Positions 55,039 to 63,969 of a stretch of 64,000 bases of DNA are shown here, one piece after another; positions within the stretch are counted from its first letter, which is position 1; each line of letters opens with the position of its first letter. The position numbers and the translations under genes were made by a program. The stretch lies in NCBI GenBank assembly GCA_045613305.1, contig JAZLAU010000001.1:71694-135693 (forward strand). Reading direction: 5' to 3'. This DNA is from SFTJ01 sp045613305. GTDB lineage: Bacteria; Bacteroidota; Bacteroidia; Bacteroidales; Muribaculaceae. The notes under the pieces were generated by a model, which did no database searches, was not told the DNA's origin, and saw only the letters and a list, made by a program, of their open reading frames with translations.

Positions 55039-55707
55039 TTAGCCTTGTTGTTGAGCTTGTTGACCACGAGCTGCACGAGTCAATTGAACAGCGCAAACAA
55101 CAGCGTTCTTAGAGTTCATTAGTTCAAGACCTTCGTAGTGAAGAGCACCAACCTTAAGAGATTGACCAAGTTGGATGTTGTCGATGTTAACAACGATACG
55201 TTCTGGGATTGCATCGTAGTTAGCCTTAACTTTAAGCTTCTTCATTGAAAGGTTAAGCTTACCACCGGCCTTAACACCTGCTGCGTGACCTTCAAGAGCA
55301 ACTGGAACTTCCATAACTACTGGCTTGTTTTCATAAACTTCTAGTAGGTCGATGTGAAGAATTTCGTCGCTTACTGGGTGGAATTGAAGATCCTTCAAAA
55401 CAGCCTTCTTGTTTTCGCCGTTGATAGTAAGGTCGATAACATAGATTTCTGGAGTGTAGATAAGTTTGCGAACGTCTTCAAGCTTAAGAACGATATCAGT
55501 AACGATGATACCTTTCTTTTCGCCCTTAGCCTTGTTTTCGCCGATTTCTACAATCTTTTGACCTGGCTTAAGAGTACCTTCGAATGGAAGAGTGATTACT
55601 TCACCACCGTTGATAACTGCAGGGATTTTTGACTCAGCACGAAGTGCCTTAGTTGCTTTTTTACCAAGATCTGTTCTTGGTTCTGCGTTTAATACGTAAG
55701 TTTTCAT
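55039..55707 (-). CDS. rplY: 50S ribosomal protein L25/general stress protein Ctc
   Basis: A 222-residue CTC-type L25. The N-terminal L25 domain (about 1-95) has [27 protein letters not shown] in parts ([20 protein letters not shown]). The C-terminal TL5 beta domain (about 100-205) carries [18 protein letters not shown] in parts. A Gln-rich tail ends it. It binds 5S rRNA. Two candidate -7 boxes lie upstream: TAATTTTG at 55732-55739 and TATCTTTG at 55788-55795, both on the - strand. Confidence 0.95.
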   Translation of the reverse strand: MKTYVLNAEPRTDLGKKATKALRAESKIPAVINGGEVITLPFEGTLKPGQKIVEIGENKAKGEKKGIIVTDIVLKLEDVRKLIYTPEIYVIDLTINGENKKAVLKDLQFHPVSDEILHIDLLEVYENKPVVMEVPVALEGHAAGVKAGGKLNLSMKKLKVKANYDAIPERIVVNIDNIQLGQSLKVGALHYEGLELMNSKNAVVCAVQLTRAARGQQAQQQG

Positions 55708-55799
55708 TTTTTAATTTTTAATTGTGTTACTCAAAATTAAGTGAATGCTCCTTAATTTCCCATCACACGGAATTTCAAAAAGCGGTGCAAAGATACGAA

Positions 55800-58700
55800 T
55801 TATTTTTGATATTCTTGCAACTCTATGCGGCAGAAATCTTTAAATGTGCAGTATTTGCAGTTTGTGTTCTTGTCCTGTGTTTGTGTAAAAGGTATGTTTT
55901 CGTCGAAAATTGAGTTTATAACGTTACCCATAAGTTCTTGAAACTCCTTTCTTATGTCACAGTCTTTTGTGAAAGTTACAACTTGATTTGATACTTTAAA
56001 TCCAGACTTTGTTATATCAAGAGGCTTAATTATGAGTGGCTGTATTAATTTATTTTCATTGTTTGGCGCTGTGAGGTATGCTTCGCTATAAAGCAATAGC
56101 TGCACAATTGCCTTGCTCTCGTTTTTTGTGAAACTGTCTGATAATTTTGCGACGCTTGTCTTGTCGATTTTGCCTGTCTTGTAGTCGATTATGCGCACTA
56201 TAGGGTTGGTGGATTCGTGATAAATCTCTTCCAAACGGTCGATAGTGTAAGAGAAATTTACACTCTGATTGCCTAAATTGAGTTTGCAGAACAATTCTTT
56301 TTCGCTTTGTAAGAAATGAATTGGTCCATGCTTTTTTATGAAATCAAGGTCGTATTTAAGTGTGTCTTTGATGCATTTTTCAAAAACTTTGTATTTAAAT
56401 AGACTTTCTCCTATTAGTTCATCATAACAGTCATCGCCCTTTTTAAGGTATTCTTTGTTGATGGTTTTAATGATTGCATTTTTAATCGTCTTATTTTCTT
56501 TTTTGAGAAGGTTGTCAATAAAGTCCTTGTCGATGATGCTGTCGTTTCTGTATAATTGGTCCATTACACTATGCACAATCGTCCCAAAAGTGTTGGCTTG
56601 CATAAAGTCTGATACTTCGTCAATTTTTGCAAGATTTTCAACGTAGTGCAAGTAGAATGCAAGTGGACAATTTATGTAAGTGTGAATGCTACTAGCCGAC
56701 AAGTATTTTATTTCACCTTTTTTGCGCTTTTCTTTAGCGGCTTCGGCTGATTCTGGTATGTCGCCAGTGATGTATAGTTTTAACTTGTCGAGAATTCGTT
56801 GGTCTTTTTTTACGCTGATAGCTTTACTGTTAGAAGCTCTTAATTCTAAATTAACAGTATGGCGTTTTAAAGTGCATATGTCGGAATATAGTTTTTCTAA
56901 TTGTGTGATGAAACGTGATTCTTCGTGAATGCTGCTGGCGTTGTAAATTAGATAAACATTTTCGGCGCGGCTAATCATTCGATAGAAGTAGTAGGCGTAC
57001 ATCGACTCTTGATGTTCGATAGTCGACATGTTGTACGCTTTACGCAATTGTTGCGGAACGAAAGATTTTGTGAAGTGTTTACGTGGAAACACATTTTCAT
57101 TCATTGAGAGCACAATTATGTTCTTGAAATCGAGGCATCGTGTTTCAAGGAGCCCCATTATTTGCAAACCGCCTAAAGGTTCGCCTTCGAAAGCAATGGT
57201 TGTAGACGAAACCAATCGGTTAAGAAGGAAGCAGAATGTGTCGATGTTAACCTTAAATTGAGTGTCGTCGATATATTGGCTAAAAACATCTTGTAGCTGA
57301 ACTATGCCCTCGCGATATTTTTCGAGGAAAGCCTGTTCGATAGTGCACATGTCGATGTCGGAATCGGCTTCTTCTTTGCTTTGTGCGCTTTCTAAGTTTG
57401 CCTTTTTTTGAAGTAACAAAACGTTTCCGGTGAATTCGATGATGTTTGATAAGTAGTTGGCTATATCGCCAGCAGAGAAGTCTTTAATTACTGTAAATAG
57501 TTTGGCTAAAGACGGTGCTTTTTCTTTAATATAATCGTAGCTAACTTGATATAGATTTTGCTTGCTTATGTCTGTGATGAGTTTCGTCGACTCTTCGTTG
57601 TTGTAAAAACGAACAATCGGGTGAAGCAAAATGTTTTTAACATCGGCATGGAAGTAAACCCACGAGCCGTTTATTAGCTTTGCCTGGTGGTGCATGGTTG
57701 CAATGTAAGACATTAGTGTGGCAATGCTTGAATTGCTAATCGACATACCCATTGTGACATTGATTTTAGTTACCTTATCGTTGGATATCGATTTGATTAA
57801 TGGCAAAAACAGTTGTTCGTCGGGGAGCACTATAGCCGTGTCGATGGCGTCGGCTGGGTTAGCTATTAATTTTTTATCAACGAGGTGGTCAATAAGTTGC
57901 CTTGTGTATTGCGCTTGGGCGTAGTTAGACGGTACGCCAATCACGTTGATGTTTTGCGGAAGTGTTGTGTTTTCGGGCTCATTGTGAGGAGCCTTGAAAT
58001 CGGAAACGTATTTGCTTAAAAATAGGTTAGCTTTGTTGTGTTTTGTCTTGAAAACAGGAGAGTTGTAGTCCCAATAAAACTCAGCAATACCTTTTGCCTT
58101 CATCGCTGAGAATATTTGGCGTTCGGATTCCGACAGAACATTGAACCCGACAAAGATGTAGCGTTCGGCGTTGAATTCATCCGAAGGTGTTTGTTTTATA
58201 ATATTAACGGCGTCATGATACATTTTGCCGTTATAGGATAACCCTTTGTCGTTTAGTTTTTCAATAAATTTTTCATATAGTTGGTAGAGGGTGTCCCATA
58301 TGGTTATAAAATCTTTATTTTTGCTAATCTCACCATTGTGGGTGCTGATGTGCTGCCAAAATTTTTCTTCGTTATCAGGGGTAAAGTTAAAGTTGAAGAA
58401 ATGACCTAAAACTTCCATCAACTCAGGAGTTTTTAGGTTAGCTTTAATTTCTTTGAGTTGAGAGATATTGATGAAGAGGTCTTTAGGATTGACCATATAT
58501 CGGTCGGTGTCGCTAAAGTCGTTGATTATAACATCGCCCCAAAATGCAAATTTGTCGAAAGGAACATCGTCATAACCGGTAATCTCTATGTATGCGTTGT
58601 ATAATATAAATAGTAATTCGATGCGGTTGGCTTCAACTGCATTGCTTATTTCGGCAACAAAATTGCTGATTGTGGTAATTTCAGGTGAAAGCATAGAGGC

Positions 58701-58865
58701 ATTGGCTGCTTGTCTGATTTCTTTCTCAAAAAATTTACCGCTTCGGCGATTAGGAAAAACAAAGCAATAGTTGCTTATGTTTTTATCATGTGCATACTTG
58801 TCGGCTACAAACTTTAAAAAGTTTGATTGTAATGGAGATGTGGTTTCGTTCATGTTTTTCATCAC
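55800..58865 (-). CDS. AddB-like PD-(D/E)XK nuclease subunit
   Basis: A 1021-residue protein. The N-terminal two-thirds is a UvrD/Rep-like fold without a proper Walker A (FVFPNRRSGKFFEKE where GxGKT is expected), so it should be inactive as a motor, as known for AddB helicase domains in part. The C-terminal nuclease has a first Cys in NCPLAFYLHYVE, the catalytic RIIDYKTGKI, and a terminal NCKYCTFKDFC, giving four cysteines in the AddB 4Fe-4S pattern. It would resect DNA ends with an AddA partner, which is not adjacent. Any of three close Met codons may be the start. Confidence 0.83.
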   Translation of the reverse strand: MMKNMNETTSPLQSNFLKFVADKYAHDKNISNYCFVFPNRRSGKFFEKEIRQAANASMLSPEITTISNFVAEISNAVEANRIELLFILYNAYIEITGYDDVPFDKFAFWGDVIINDFSDTDRYMVNPKDLFINISQLKEIKANLKTPELMEVLGHFFNFNFTPDNEEKFWQHISTHNGEISKNKDFITIWDTLYQLYEKFIEKLNDKGLSYNGKMYHDAVNIIKQTPSDEFNAERYIFVGFNVLSESERQIFSAMKAKGIAEFYWDYNSPVFKTKHNKANLFLSKYVSDFKAPHNEPENTTLPQNINVIGVPSNYAQAQYTRQLIDHLVDKKLIANPADAIDTAIVLPDEQLFLPLIKSISNDKVTKINVTMGMSISNSSIATLMSYIATMHHQAKLINGSWVYFHADVKNILLHPIVRFYNNEESTKLITDISKQNLYQVSYDYIKEKAPSLAKLFTVIKDFSAGDIANYLSNIIEFTGNVLLLQKKANLESAQSKEEADSDIDMCTIEQAFLEKYREGIVQLQDVFSQYIDDTQFKVNIDTFCFLLNRLVSSTTIAFEGEPLGGLQIMGLLETRCLDFKNIIVLSMNENVFPRKHFTKSFVPQQLRKAYNMSTIEHQESMYAYYFYRMISRAENVYLIYNASSIHEESRFITQLEKLYSDICTLKRHTVNLELRASNSKAISVKKDQRILDKLKLYITGDIPESAEAAKEKRKKGEIKYLSASSIHTYINCPLAFYLHYVENLAKIDEVSDFMQANTFGTIVHSVMDQLYRNDSIIDKDFIDNLLKKENKTIKNAIIKTINKEYLKKGDDCYDELIGESLFKYKVFEKCIKDTLKYDLDFIKKHGPIHFLQSEKELFCKLNLGNQSVNFSYTIDRLEEIYHESTNPIVRIIDYKTGKIDKTSVAKLSDSFTKNESKAIVQLLLYSEAYLTAPNNENKLIQPLIIKPLDITKSGFKVSNQVVTFTKDCDIRKEFQELMGNVINSIFDENIPFTQTQDKNTNCKYCTFKDFCRIELQEYQK

Positions 58866-58895
58866 ACTATTTGTTCAATATTTTTAGAGATGTAT

Positions 58896-60029
58896 TTAAT
58901 AGTTATTTTTCTTAATCAGGATGGTCATTTTAATGGCCATGTCGAATAGCACAATTTTACCGTTTGCATTTCCTCGAATGTCGCGTTCGGCATCTTGGAG
59001 CTCTTCGATAAAGCCCTGAACGTTATACTGATTGATGAAAGGCGAGAAACGGGTGCTGAATTGTTCTTCTTCGCGAGTAAGATAGTTTAAGTCATTGTTT
59101 TTTATGTTATATATGTAATTTTCGCGAATCATTCTGCTTGCATATTGCAAGAATCTGCAAATTTTTTCGCGTTTGTAGTCATTTACAACAACCGACCAAT
59201 TGCGAAGTTCTTTCAGGTCCATAGCATAGGCGAGTCGCATAAGTTGAGTGAACTTTTCGTGAAAATCGCGGTTTTCGCTGTTTTGCTTCATACCTTCTTC
59301 GGCAAGTGAAATGTTTCCATTTGCTGGGGCTGCGTAGGCTATTGCGTCTTGAGCGTTGATTCCATATTTCTCAACGAGATAATTTGCTACGACGCTGGTA
59401 GATGGTTTCTTTAATTCAATGCGCTGAGTGCGGGAATATATAGTTGGTAAAATGTCGAGGTAATTGTTGCTTACTAAAATAAATAGAGAATCCTCAAATG
59501 GTTCCTCAATTATTTTTAGAAGAGCATTTGCGCATTGTGGTTGCATTTTTTCGGGCAGCCACATGATGTGAATTTTATATTTAGAAGAGTAGGCCGTAAG
59601 GCTCATTCTGCGAATGATGTGGTCGCTCTCTTGGGTGAAAATACGAGGTTGTCCGTTTTCGTTCTTAATAATGCTAAGCCATCGCTCGTAGTTTTCGATT
59701 GTGTTTTCTTGCAGAAACTCTTTCCATTCTGTAATGTAGTCGGAGCATAGAGTAGTGCTCGAGGAGTTTTTCTTAAAAATAGGGTATGAATAGAATGTGT
59801 CGACGTGGTTAAACGATTGGTGCTGGAGGCATGAAGGGCATTTGCCGCAAGAATCGCCGTTAATGCGATTTTCGCAGTGAATGTATTGTGCAAAAGCTTG
59901 AGCAATGGCTAATTTTGCCACGCCTGGGTCGCCCATGAGAAGTAGCGCATGGGGTATTTTATTGTTATCGACCATTCGCGTTAGTCTTGTGATGGCCTCT
60001 TCGTTACCTATAATATCGGCAAATTTCAT
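58896..60029 (-). CDS. holB: DNA polymerase III delta-prime-like clamp-loader subunit
   Basis: A 377-residue AAA+ clamp-loader protein. The start at 60029 is chosen because MKFADIIGNEEA begins the conserved fold; the open frame further up runs through the metF region and is not protein-like. Walker A is degenerate (GDPGVAKLAIA, without the GK). The zinc module CGKCPSC is present after an upstream Cys, HIMWLPEKMQ precedes NALLKIIEEP, and YSRTQRIEL takes the sensor-1 SRC place. Loss of Walker A is normal for delta-prime. It helps load the beta clamp. Confidence 0.9.
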   Translation of the reverse strand: MKFADIIGNEEAITRLTRMVDNNKIPHALLLMGDPGVAKLAIAQAFAQYIHCENRINGDSCGKCPSCLQHQSFNHVDTFYSYPIFKKNSSSTTLCSDYITEWKEFLQENTIENYERWLSIIKNENGQPRIFTQESDHIIRRMSLTAYSSKYKIHIMWLPEKMQPQCANALLKIIEEPFEDSLFILVSNNYLDILPTIYSRTQRIELKKPSTSVVANYLVEKYGINAQDAIAYAAPANGNISLAEEGMKQNSENRDFHEKFTQLMRLAYAMDLKELRNWSVVVNDYKREKICRFLQYASRMIRENYIYNIKNNDLNYLTREEEQFSTRFSPFINQYNVQGFIEELQDAERDIRGNANGKIVLFDMAIKMTILIKKNNY

Positions 60030-60058
60030 TATAGTTTGAATAAGTTTTGGGGGGTAAA

Positions 60059-61015
60059 TTAATAAACCAATTCTGCGGTGCGTCTTACGCTTTCGGTGGC
60101 ATTGTGAGAGTAGAAATGGATTGAAGGGATGCCTTGTTTGATAAGGTCTTTGGCTTGCATGGCACACCATTCAATGCCTACTTGCTTAACATCGTCGTCG
60201 GTTTTACACTTTTCCAACTCTTTTGTGAGCTCGTTTGGCAGCTCTACATGAAACGCTTTTGGCAAAAGTGCGATTTGTCGTTTATTTACAATAGGCTTTA
60301 ACCCGGGAATGATTGGGACATTGATGCCCATTTGCCGACAATGATTAATGAAATTGTAGATTTTGCTATTGTCGAAGCACATTTGGGTCACAATGTAATC
60401 GGCGCCCATATCCACTTTGTGTTTTAAAAAGAACATGTCAATGTCAAAGTTTGGAGCTTCTTCATGTTTTTCGGGATATCCGGCCACTCCATAAAAGAAA
60501 GGTGTTTTGTAGGTGTAGTCGGTCTTCGTTCCGTCGATTAATAGACCATTGTTGAAGTCGTTTACTTGTTGTGCTAATTCGCAAGCATGGTTATAACCGT
60601 TTTCAGAAGGGATGTATTTGGTGTCGTGCTTGGCTTTATCGCCGCGAAGCACTAAAATATTGTCAATACCAAGGAAGTGTAGGTCGATAAGGGCATATTC
60701 AGTTTCAACTTTTGAAAAACCGCTGCAAATCATGTGTGGCACAGTGGGAATGTTATAGCGTTGTTGAATAGCAGCAGCCACTGCAACGGTGCCAGGGCGA
60801 GAGCGCTCTGATATGCGTTGATATAGCCCGTCGGCTGTGGTTTTATATACCATCTCGCTACGGTGAGTGGTGATGTTGATATATAGAGGGTTGAATTCTT
60901 TTAATCTGTCAATGTTGTTGAAGATTTGTTCAATACCTCTACCTTTAAGAGGGGGAAGCACTTCGAACGAAAATCCGGGCTTCTTGGCTGTAGAAATAAT
61001 GTCGGTTAATTTCAT
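60059..61015 (-). CDS. metF: Methylenetetrahydrofolate reductase
   Basis: A 318-residue TIM-barrel flavoenzyme. FSFEVLPPLKGRG near residue 15 contains the catalytic Glu position, ITTHRSE is near 48, LRGDKAKHD near 123, TQMCFDN near 213 and PGLKPI near 242. It reduces 5,10-methylene-THF to 5-methyl-THF for methionine synthesis. holB lies 29 bp downstream. A TAACTTTG box at 61052-61059 on the - strand may be its -7 element. No riboswitch was recognised in the 186-bp gap to galE. Confidence 0.95.
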   Translation of the reverse strand: MKLTDIISTAKKPGFSFEVLPPLKGRGIEQIFNNIDRLKEFNPLYINITTHRSEMVYKTTADGLYQRISERSRPGTVAVAAAIQQRYNIPTVPHMICSGFSKVETEYALIDLHFLGIDNILVLRGDKAKHDTKYIPSENGYNHACELAQQVNDFNNGLLIDGTKTDYTYKTPFFYGVAGYPEKHEEAPNFDIDMFFLKHKVDMGADYIVTQMCFDNSKIYNFINHCRQMGINVPIIPGLKPIVNKRQIALLPKAFHVELPNELTKELEKCKTDDDVKQVGIEWCAMQAKDLIKQGIPSIHFYSHNATESVRRTAELVY

Positions 61016-61129
61016 TAGTGTGCTTTTTCTTTTTATAGTTTTGATTTACTACAAAGTTAGGAAATTTTTATGAAAAAGTAGAATGAGAGCATCAAAACAT
61101 AATTCGACAAATGATTATTGGTGAAATTG

Positions 61130-61160
61130 ATTGTATGATAATGAAAATTCAGTATCTTTG
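61130..61160 (+). promoter_or_regulatory. Candidate promoter of galE
   Basis: ATTG at 61130-61133, 19 bases, then TATCTTTG at 61153-61160, close to TTTG/N19/TAnnTTTG. The leader would be about 35 bases. Confidence 0.5.
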
Positions 61161-61201
61161 CATAAGAAGATAAAAACTATTAATCAAGATATTTTCGTGA
61201 T

Positions 61202-62233
61202 ATGAAAGGTAAAATTTTGGTAACTGGAGGAACTGGTTACATCGGTTCGCACACAGTTGTGGAACTTCATGCGGCAGGTTATGAAGTTGTTGTGATAGAT
61301 AATCTGTCAAATAGTAATGTAGAGGTGCTTGATGGTATTGAAAAAATATCAGGCAAGCGTCCGGTGTTTGTGCAAGGAGACTGCACAGATATGGCTACGT
61401 TGAAGCAATTGTTTGACGAAAATCCAGGCATTAAGGCAATAATTAATTTCGCAGCAAGTAAGGCTGTGGGAGAATCGGTTCAAAAGCCGTTGTTGTATTA
61501 TCGCAACAACCTTGACACTCTAACTAATCTGCTTGAGTTGATGCCAGAATATGGTGTTAAGGGTTTTGTGTTCTCATCGTCATGCACAGTGTATGGTGAG
61601 CCTGATGAAAATCCAGTGACTGAAAAGTCTCCAATTAAGAAGGCTACTTCGCCTTATGGCAATACTAAGCAGATTTCTGAAGAAATAATTGAAGATTATA
61701 TCATTTCGGGCGCTCCAATTAAGAGCATTATTTTGAGATATTTCAATCCTGTAGGTGCACACCCAAGTGCAGAAATTGGCGAATTGCCAAATGGTGTGCC
61801 TCAAAACTTGATTCCTTATCTAACTCAAACTGCTATTGGCATCCGTAAGGAACTTAGCGTGTTTGGAAACGACTATAACACTCCCGACGGTTATTGCATT
61901 CGCGACTTTATAAATGTAGTTGACCTTGCAAAGGCTCACGTTTGTGCTGTGGACCGCATGTTAGAAAAGGACGGCGATAATTTGGAAATCTATAATCTGG
62001 GTACAGGTAGAGGTTTGTCGGTAATGGAGTTGATTACTGCATTTGAAAGTTCTACCGGAGTTAAGGTTCCATATAAGGTTGTTGAACGCCGTGCGGGTGA
62101 CATTGAAAAGGTGTGGGGCGATCCGTCGAAGGCTAACGAAATATTGGGCTGGAAGGCTACTGCTACAATTGAAGACACAATGCGCAGTGCGTGGAATTGG
62201 CAAGTTAAGCTTCGTGAACGTGGCATAATGTAA
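61202..62233 (+). CDS. galE: UDP-glucose 4-epimerase
   Basis: A 343-residue short-chain dehydrogenase-type epimerase. NAD-binding TGGTGYIGSH is at residues 8-17, the catalytic Ser region SSSCTVYGEP near 128, and the Tyr-Lys pair is in SPYGNTKQISEEI near 152. LRYFNPVGAHPS near 181 is the substrate loop of GalE. It interconverts UDP-glucose and UDP-galactose for surface glycans and galactose use. It stands alone with its own promoter and terminator. Confidence 0.95.
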   Translation: MKGKILVTGGTGYIGSHTVVELHAAGYEVVVIDNLSNSNVEVLDGIEKISGKRPVFVQGDCTDMATLKQLFDENPGIKAIINFAASKAVGESVQKPLLYYRNNLDTLTNLLELMPEYGVKGFVFSSSCTVYGEPDENPVTEKSPIKKATSPYGNTKQISEEIIEDYIISGAPIKSIILRYFNPVGAHPSAEIGELPNGVPQNLIPYLTQTAIGIRKELSVFGNDYNTPDGYCIRDFINVVDLAKAHVCAVDRMLEKDGDNLEIYNLGTGRGLSVMELITAFESSTGVKVPYKVVERRAGDIEKVWGDPSKANEILGWKATATIEDTMRSAWNWQVKLRERGIM

Positions 62234-62262
62234 GTTGATGCCAGTCATAAGACATTGATATT

Positions 62263-62291
62263 AGTGGGGCAGTGCTAAGCATTGTCCCACT
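62263..62291 (+). terminator. Terminator of galE
   Basis: Inverted repeat with arms 62263-62276 and 62278-62291 containing wobble pairs; inner pairs must open to form the loop. It is followed by T6 on the + strand. Confidence 0.75.
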
Positions 62292-62357
62292 TTTTTAATG
62301 ACTCACATGAGATGTGATGCTTTGGTTTAAATGAAAGAAGATTTGGTTGGAGAATAA

Positions 62358-62390
62358 AAAAAGTCACAATCGAAAAGATTGTGACTTTTT
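62358..62390 (-). terminator. Terminator of rpsP
   Basis: A 14-bp perfect stem (62358-62371 with 62377-62390), loop of five, followed on the - strand by a T-run. It lies 22 bp past the rpsP stop. Confidence 0.9.
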
Positions 62391-62411
62391 ATGTTTTGAT
62401 GAAAGAAAAGA

Positions 62412-62945
62412 TTATTCTGCGCTTTCTTCAGCAGTTTCAGCAGGAGCAGCTTCTTCAGCAGCCTTAGCAGCTTCAGCAGCAGCGATTTCTGCTTTCTTCT
62501 TAGCAACTGCTTCAGCCTTAGCGGCATTCTTAGCAGCTTCTTCTTCAAGACGAGCCTTAGCAGCATTCTTCTTAGCGTCAGCCAAGTTAGCCTTAAATGC
62601 GTCAACCTTAGCGTCTTTTTCTTTCTTCCAAGCTTCAAAACGCTTTTGAGCTTCTTCTTCAGTGAAAGCGCCCTTCTTAACACCACCTTGTAGGTGTTTC
62701 ATAAGCATAACGCCTTCTCTTGAAAGGATAGAGCGAACTGTGTCAGTAGGGATTGCACCGCAGTTAACCCAGTGAAGAGCTCTTTCGAAATTTAAACTGA
62801 TTGTAGCAGGATTAGTGTTAGGATTGTAAGAACCAATTCTTTCAATAAACTTACCATCACGTGGTGCTCTGCTATCAGCGATAACAATTGGATAGAACGC
62901 ATAGTCCTTGTGACCGTGGCGTTGTAATCTGATTTTTGTTGCCAT
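62412..62945 (-). CDS. rpsP: 30S ribosomal protein S16 with long charged C-terminal tail
   Basis: A 177-residue protein. The first 85 residues are S16: [23 protein letters not shown] in parts ([18 protein letters not shown]), then [10 protein letters not shown] and [13 protein letters not shown]. The rest is a low-complexity Ala/Lys/Glu coil (about 90-177) ending [10 protein letters not shown]. Long tails of this type are usual for Bacteroidetes S16. It is in the 30S body near h4/h17. Codon use in the tail is dominated by GCA/GCT/AAG-type codons, consistent with high expression. Confidence 0.97.
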   Translation of the reverse strand: MATKIRLQRHGHKDYAFYPIVIADSRAPRDGKFIERIGSYNPNTNPATISLNFERALHWVNCGAIPTDTVRSILSREGVMLMKHLQGGVKKGAFTEEEAQKRFEAWKKEKDAKVDAFKANLADAKKNAAKARLEEEAAKNAAKAEAVAKKKAEIAAAEAAKAAEEAAPAETAEESAE

Positions 62946-63005
62946 TAAAAAATAGTTTAAATTGTTATAATAAAATTATATATTGGCTTACACGAAGCCG
63001 TTTTG

Positions 63006-63076
63006 TTGTCCAAGAAGGACTCGAACCCTCACAGGCGGAACCAGAATCCGACGTGCTACCATTACACCATTGGACA
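63006..63076 (-). tRNA. tRNA-Gln (anticodon CTG)
   Basis: A 71-base cloverleaf on the - strand. Acceptor arms pair perfectly over seven bases (63070-63076 with 63007-63013). The T loop TTCGAGT, D loop with AATGGTAG and anticodon loop TTCTGGT give anticodon CTG, reading CAG. The anticodon stem and loop closely resemble E. coli tRNA-Gln. The CCA end is not encoded. The top pair of the anticodon stem is a T-C mismatch. A TAACTTTG -7 box lies at 63091-63098 on the - strand. Confidence 0.92.
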
Positions 63077-63167
63077 AATTTTTGCGACTGCAAAGTTAAT
63101 AATTATTTTTTGAATAACGTGCTGTTGCAGAATATTTTTTTAAGCAAATTTAGTCTTTTAGAGCGTG

Positions 63168-63872
63168 TTACTCAGGAAGGGCCGACTTGATTGCTTCGTA
63201 GCTTTCGGTCATTATTGCTTCCATGTCGGCGGTTGGTTCTATTGGTTTGTGAATTGTTATAATGATTTTGCCGGGGTTGATGCTTTTTGAGTTGCGTGGC
63301 ATAACGTCGAATGCGCCGTCGATTGTGATAGGCACGAGGGTGCGATTGAAGTCAATGGCCAATTTGAAAGCACCTTTCTTGAATTTTTGTATTTTGCCGT
63401 CTCTAGTGCGAGCCCCTTCAGGGAAAATTACTAACGACATGCCGTCGGTTAGGCGCTTGCGGGCTGTTTCCATGGTTTTTGCAACTGCTGAAGGCGATGA
63501 GCGGTCGACGAGGATGTGCCCGGCTGCTATGCATGCGCCGCCTACGAATGGGATTTTCTTAAGGCTTTTTTTCATCATCCACTTAAAGTTGTGGTTAAGG
63601 TAGCCGTAAATGGCGAAAATGTCGAATGCTCCTTGATGATTGGCGATGAATACGTAAGATTCCGTTTTATTAATGTTTTCACGGTTTCTGACTTCTACGT
63701 CTACAAACAAGAGTTTGCACCAGCACTTTGCCCATATTCTTGGCGGGTGATATCCCCACCAATGGTGATTGAACAAGCTACCTATCATTGTAAACAATGC
63801 TGTGGCTATTGTTAGCACGATAAGCACAGGGTACGCAATTAGGTATTGGTAGATGCGATATAGTACTTTCAT
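63168..63872 (-). CDS. 1-acyl-sn-glycerol-3-phosphate acyltransferase (PlsC-like)
   Basis: A 234-residue acyltransferase. The start at 63872 is chosen because MKVLYRIYQYLIAY leads directly into the anchor helix (about residues 10-35); an in-frame ATG 14 codons earlier is less likely. Catalytic NHQGAFD is near residue 78 and FPEGARTRDG near 152, with the intermediate GGACIAAG and a late PITIDG motif. It should acylate lysophosphatidic acid to phosphatidic acid, the substrate of CdsA encoded at 29.6-30.5 kb. Some paralogues act on ornithine lipids. Confidence 0.92.
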   Translation of the reverse strand: MKVLYRIYQYLIAYPVLIVLTIATALFTMIGSLFNHHWWGYHPPRIWAKCWCKLLFVDVEVRNRENINKTESYVFIANHQGAFDIFAIYGYLNHNFKWMMKKSLKKIPFVGGACIAAGHILVDRSSPSAVAKTMETARKRLTDGMSLVIFPEGARTRDGKIQKFKKGAFKLAIDFNRTLVPITIDGAFDVMPRNSKSINPGKIIITIHKPIEPTADMEAIMTESYEAIKSALPE

Positions 63873-63921
63873 AAAAAATGTTTTAATATTACACTTACAA
63901 AAATATGAAAACAAAATAAAA

Positions 63922-63946
63922 AATGCAATATCATAGATACTGCATT
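63922..63946 (-). terminator. Terminator of the partial gene at the right edge
   Basis: Inverted repeat with arms 63922-63932 and 63936-63946 with one A-C mismatch, followed on the - strand by a T-rich run. It separates the partial gene from plsC. Confidence 0.75.
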
Positions 63947-63969
63947 CTTTATTATTTGTAGATGATTGA

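Noticed and set aside
55010..55096. Upstream extension of pth
   Set aside because: The added 29 residues overlap the end of rplY and precede the conserved first strand, which begins exactly at the ATG at 55009.
60030..60170. N-terminal extension of the holB-like frame into the metF region
   Set aside because: The extra 47 residues have no resemblance to clamp loaders and overlap the metF coding sequence on the same strand; the conserved fold begins at the ATG at 60029.
62455..62680. Long antisense frame opposite the S16 tail
   Set aside because: It arises from the Ala/Lys/Glu codon repetition of the rpsP tail and has a low-complexity product.
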